A DNA stretch of 32,174 bases from an uncultured Lachnospiraceae bacterium (GTDB taxonomy: Bacteria > Bacillota > Clostridia > Lachnospirales > Lachnospiraceae): NCBI GenBank assembly GCA_910586355.1, contig CAJUHJ010000025.1, forward strand, positions 1 through 32,174. The letters run 5' to 3'. Positions 32,077-32,174 of the stretch are shown here, piece after piece. Positions within the stretch are counted from its first letter, which is position 1. Every line of letters starts with the position of its first letter. A program made the position numbers and the translations under genes. Under the pieces are notes generated by a model. That model ran no database searches, was not told the origin of the DNA, and saw only the letters and a list, made by a program, of their open reading frames with translations.

Positions 32077-32174
32077 TTATTTCAGTTTTGGACTTTTCAT
32101 GCCTGCTTTCTTCAATTTCCTAAGCAGCGTTTTCTTTTGTTTCTTCGAAAATCCTTTTGCTTTTACGCGGATTC
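32077..32174 (-). CDS. 3' end of an unknown gene with a basic C-terminus
   Basis: Partial: only the last 31 codons are in the window, ending with TAA at 32077. The tail reads KKQKKTLLRKLKKAGMKSPKLK and is very lysine-rich, as in nucleic-acid-binding or ribosome-associated proteins. The terminator follows 18 nt later, supporting this as a true gene end. No function can be assigned. Confidence 0.6.
   Translation of the reverse strand, partial: IRVKAKGFSKKQKKTLLRKLKKAGMKSPKLK

Overview
The window looks like a chromosomal segment of a low-GC anaerobic member of the Bacillota, most likely a Lachnospiraceae-type clostridium. The reasons are the AT-rich codon use, strong AGGAGG-type ribosome binding sites, a Bacillus/Clostridium-type large SRP RNA with an Alu domain, a PadR/HAAS-regulated membrane gene, a 7TM hybrid histidine kinase, and a Mrp-like antiporter operon with extra NuoL/M/N-like subunits. 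I see no phage, insertion sequence, CRISPR array or rRNA. The placement is inferred from gene content, not from a phylogenetic marker.

Layout. (1) 60-9397, minus strand: a ten-gene Mrp/Mbh-like multi-subunit cation/proton antiporter operon in the order mrpE-mrpF-mrpG-DUF4040-(MbhE/MrpB fusion)-mrpC-mrpD-like x3-large NuoL/MrpA-like subunit. A candidate promoter lies about 250 nt upstream and the leader contains two hairpins. The operon may continue beyond the left edge; positions 1-59 hold nothing I can name. (2) 9725-9862: a tRNA-Pro(CGG) with its terminator. (3) 9920-13307: a hybrid histidine kinase, a single-domain response regulator and a 47-codon ORF, all translationally coupled. (4) 13505-15829: a small plus-strand gene with its own terminator, an iron-sulfur-flavoprotein-like reductase, ridA, and a charged coiled-coil protein of unknown function. 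(5) 15942-19025: an LtaS-like phosphoglycerol transferase diverging from a zinc-dependent phospholipase C-family protein. (6) 19020-26534, minus strand: a tightly packed run of mostly membrane genes (AI-2E family, DMT transporter, NfeD, chemoreceptor, patatin, GPH-type symporter, ZIP transporter). (7) 26690-29606: a LytTR regulator with a LiaF-like membrane protein, converging on and overlapping a PadR-controlled SEDS (RodA/FtsW-like) protein that carries an HAAS prefix domain. (8) 29655-29925: the SRP RNA gene. (9) 29966-31915: four coupled genes around a DUF2589 protein and what looks like its diverged paralog, preceded by a terminator and the 3' end of another gene.

Several units share a cell-envelope theme: LtaS-like synthase, PLC family, LiaF-like, SEDS, patatin, NfeD. 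The best candidates for an undescribed system are the DUF2589 cluster at the right edge and the PadR-HAAS-SEDS unit, whose SEDS protein lacks part of the usual family signature. The Mrp leader hairpins and the potential SD-sequestering hairpin before the phospholipase gene are regulatory candidates.
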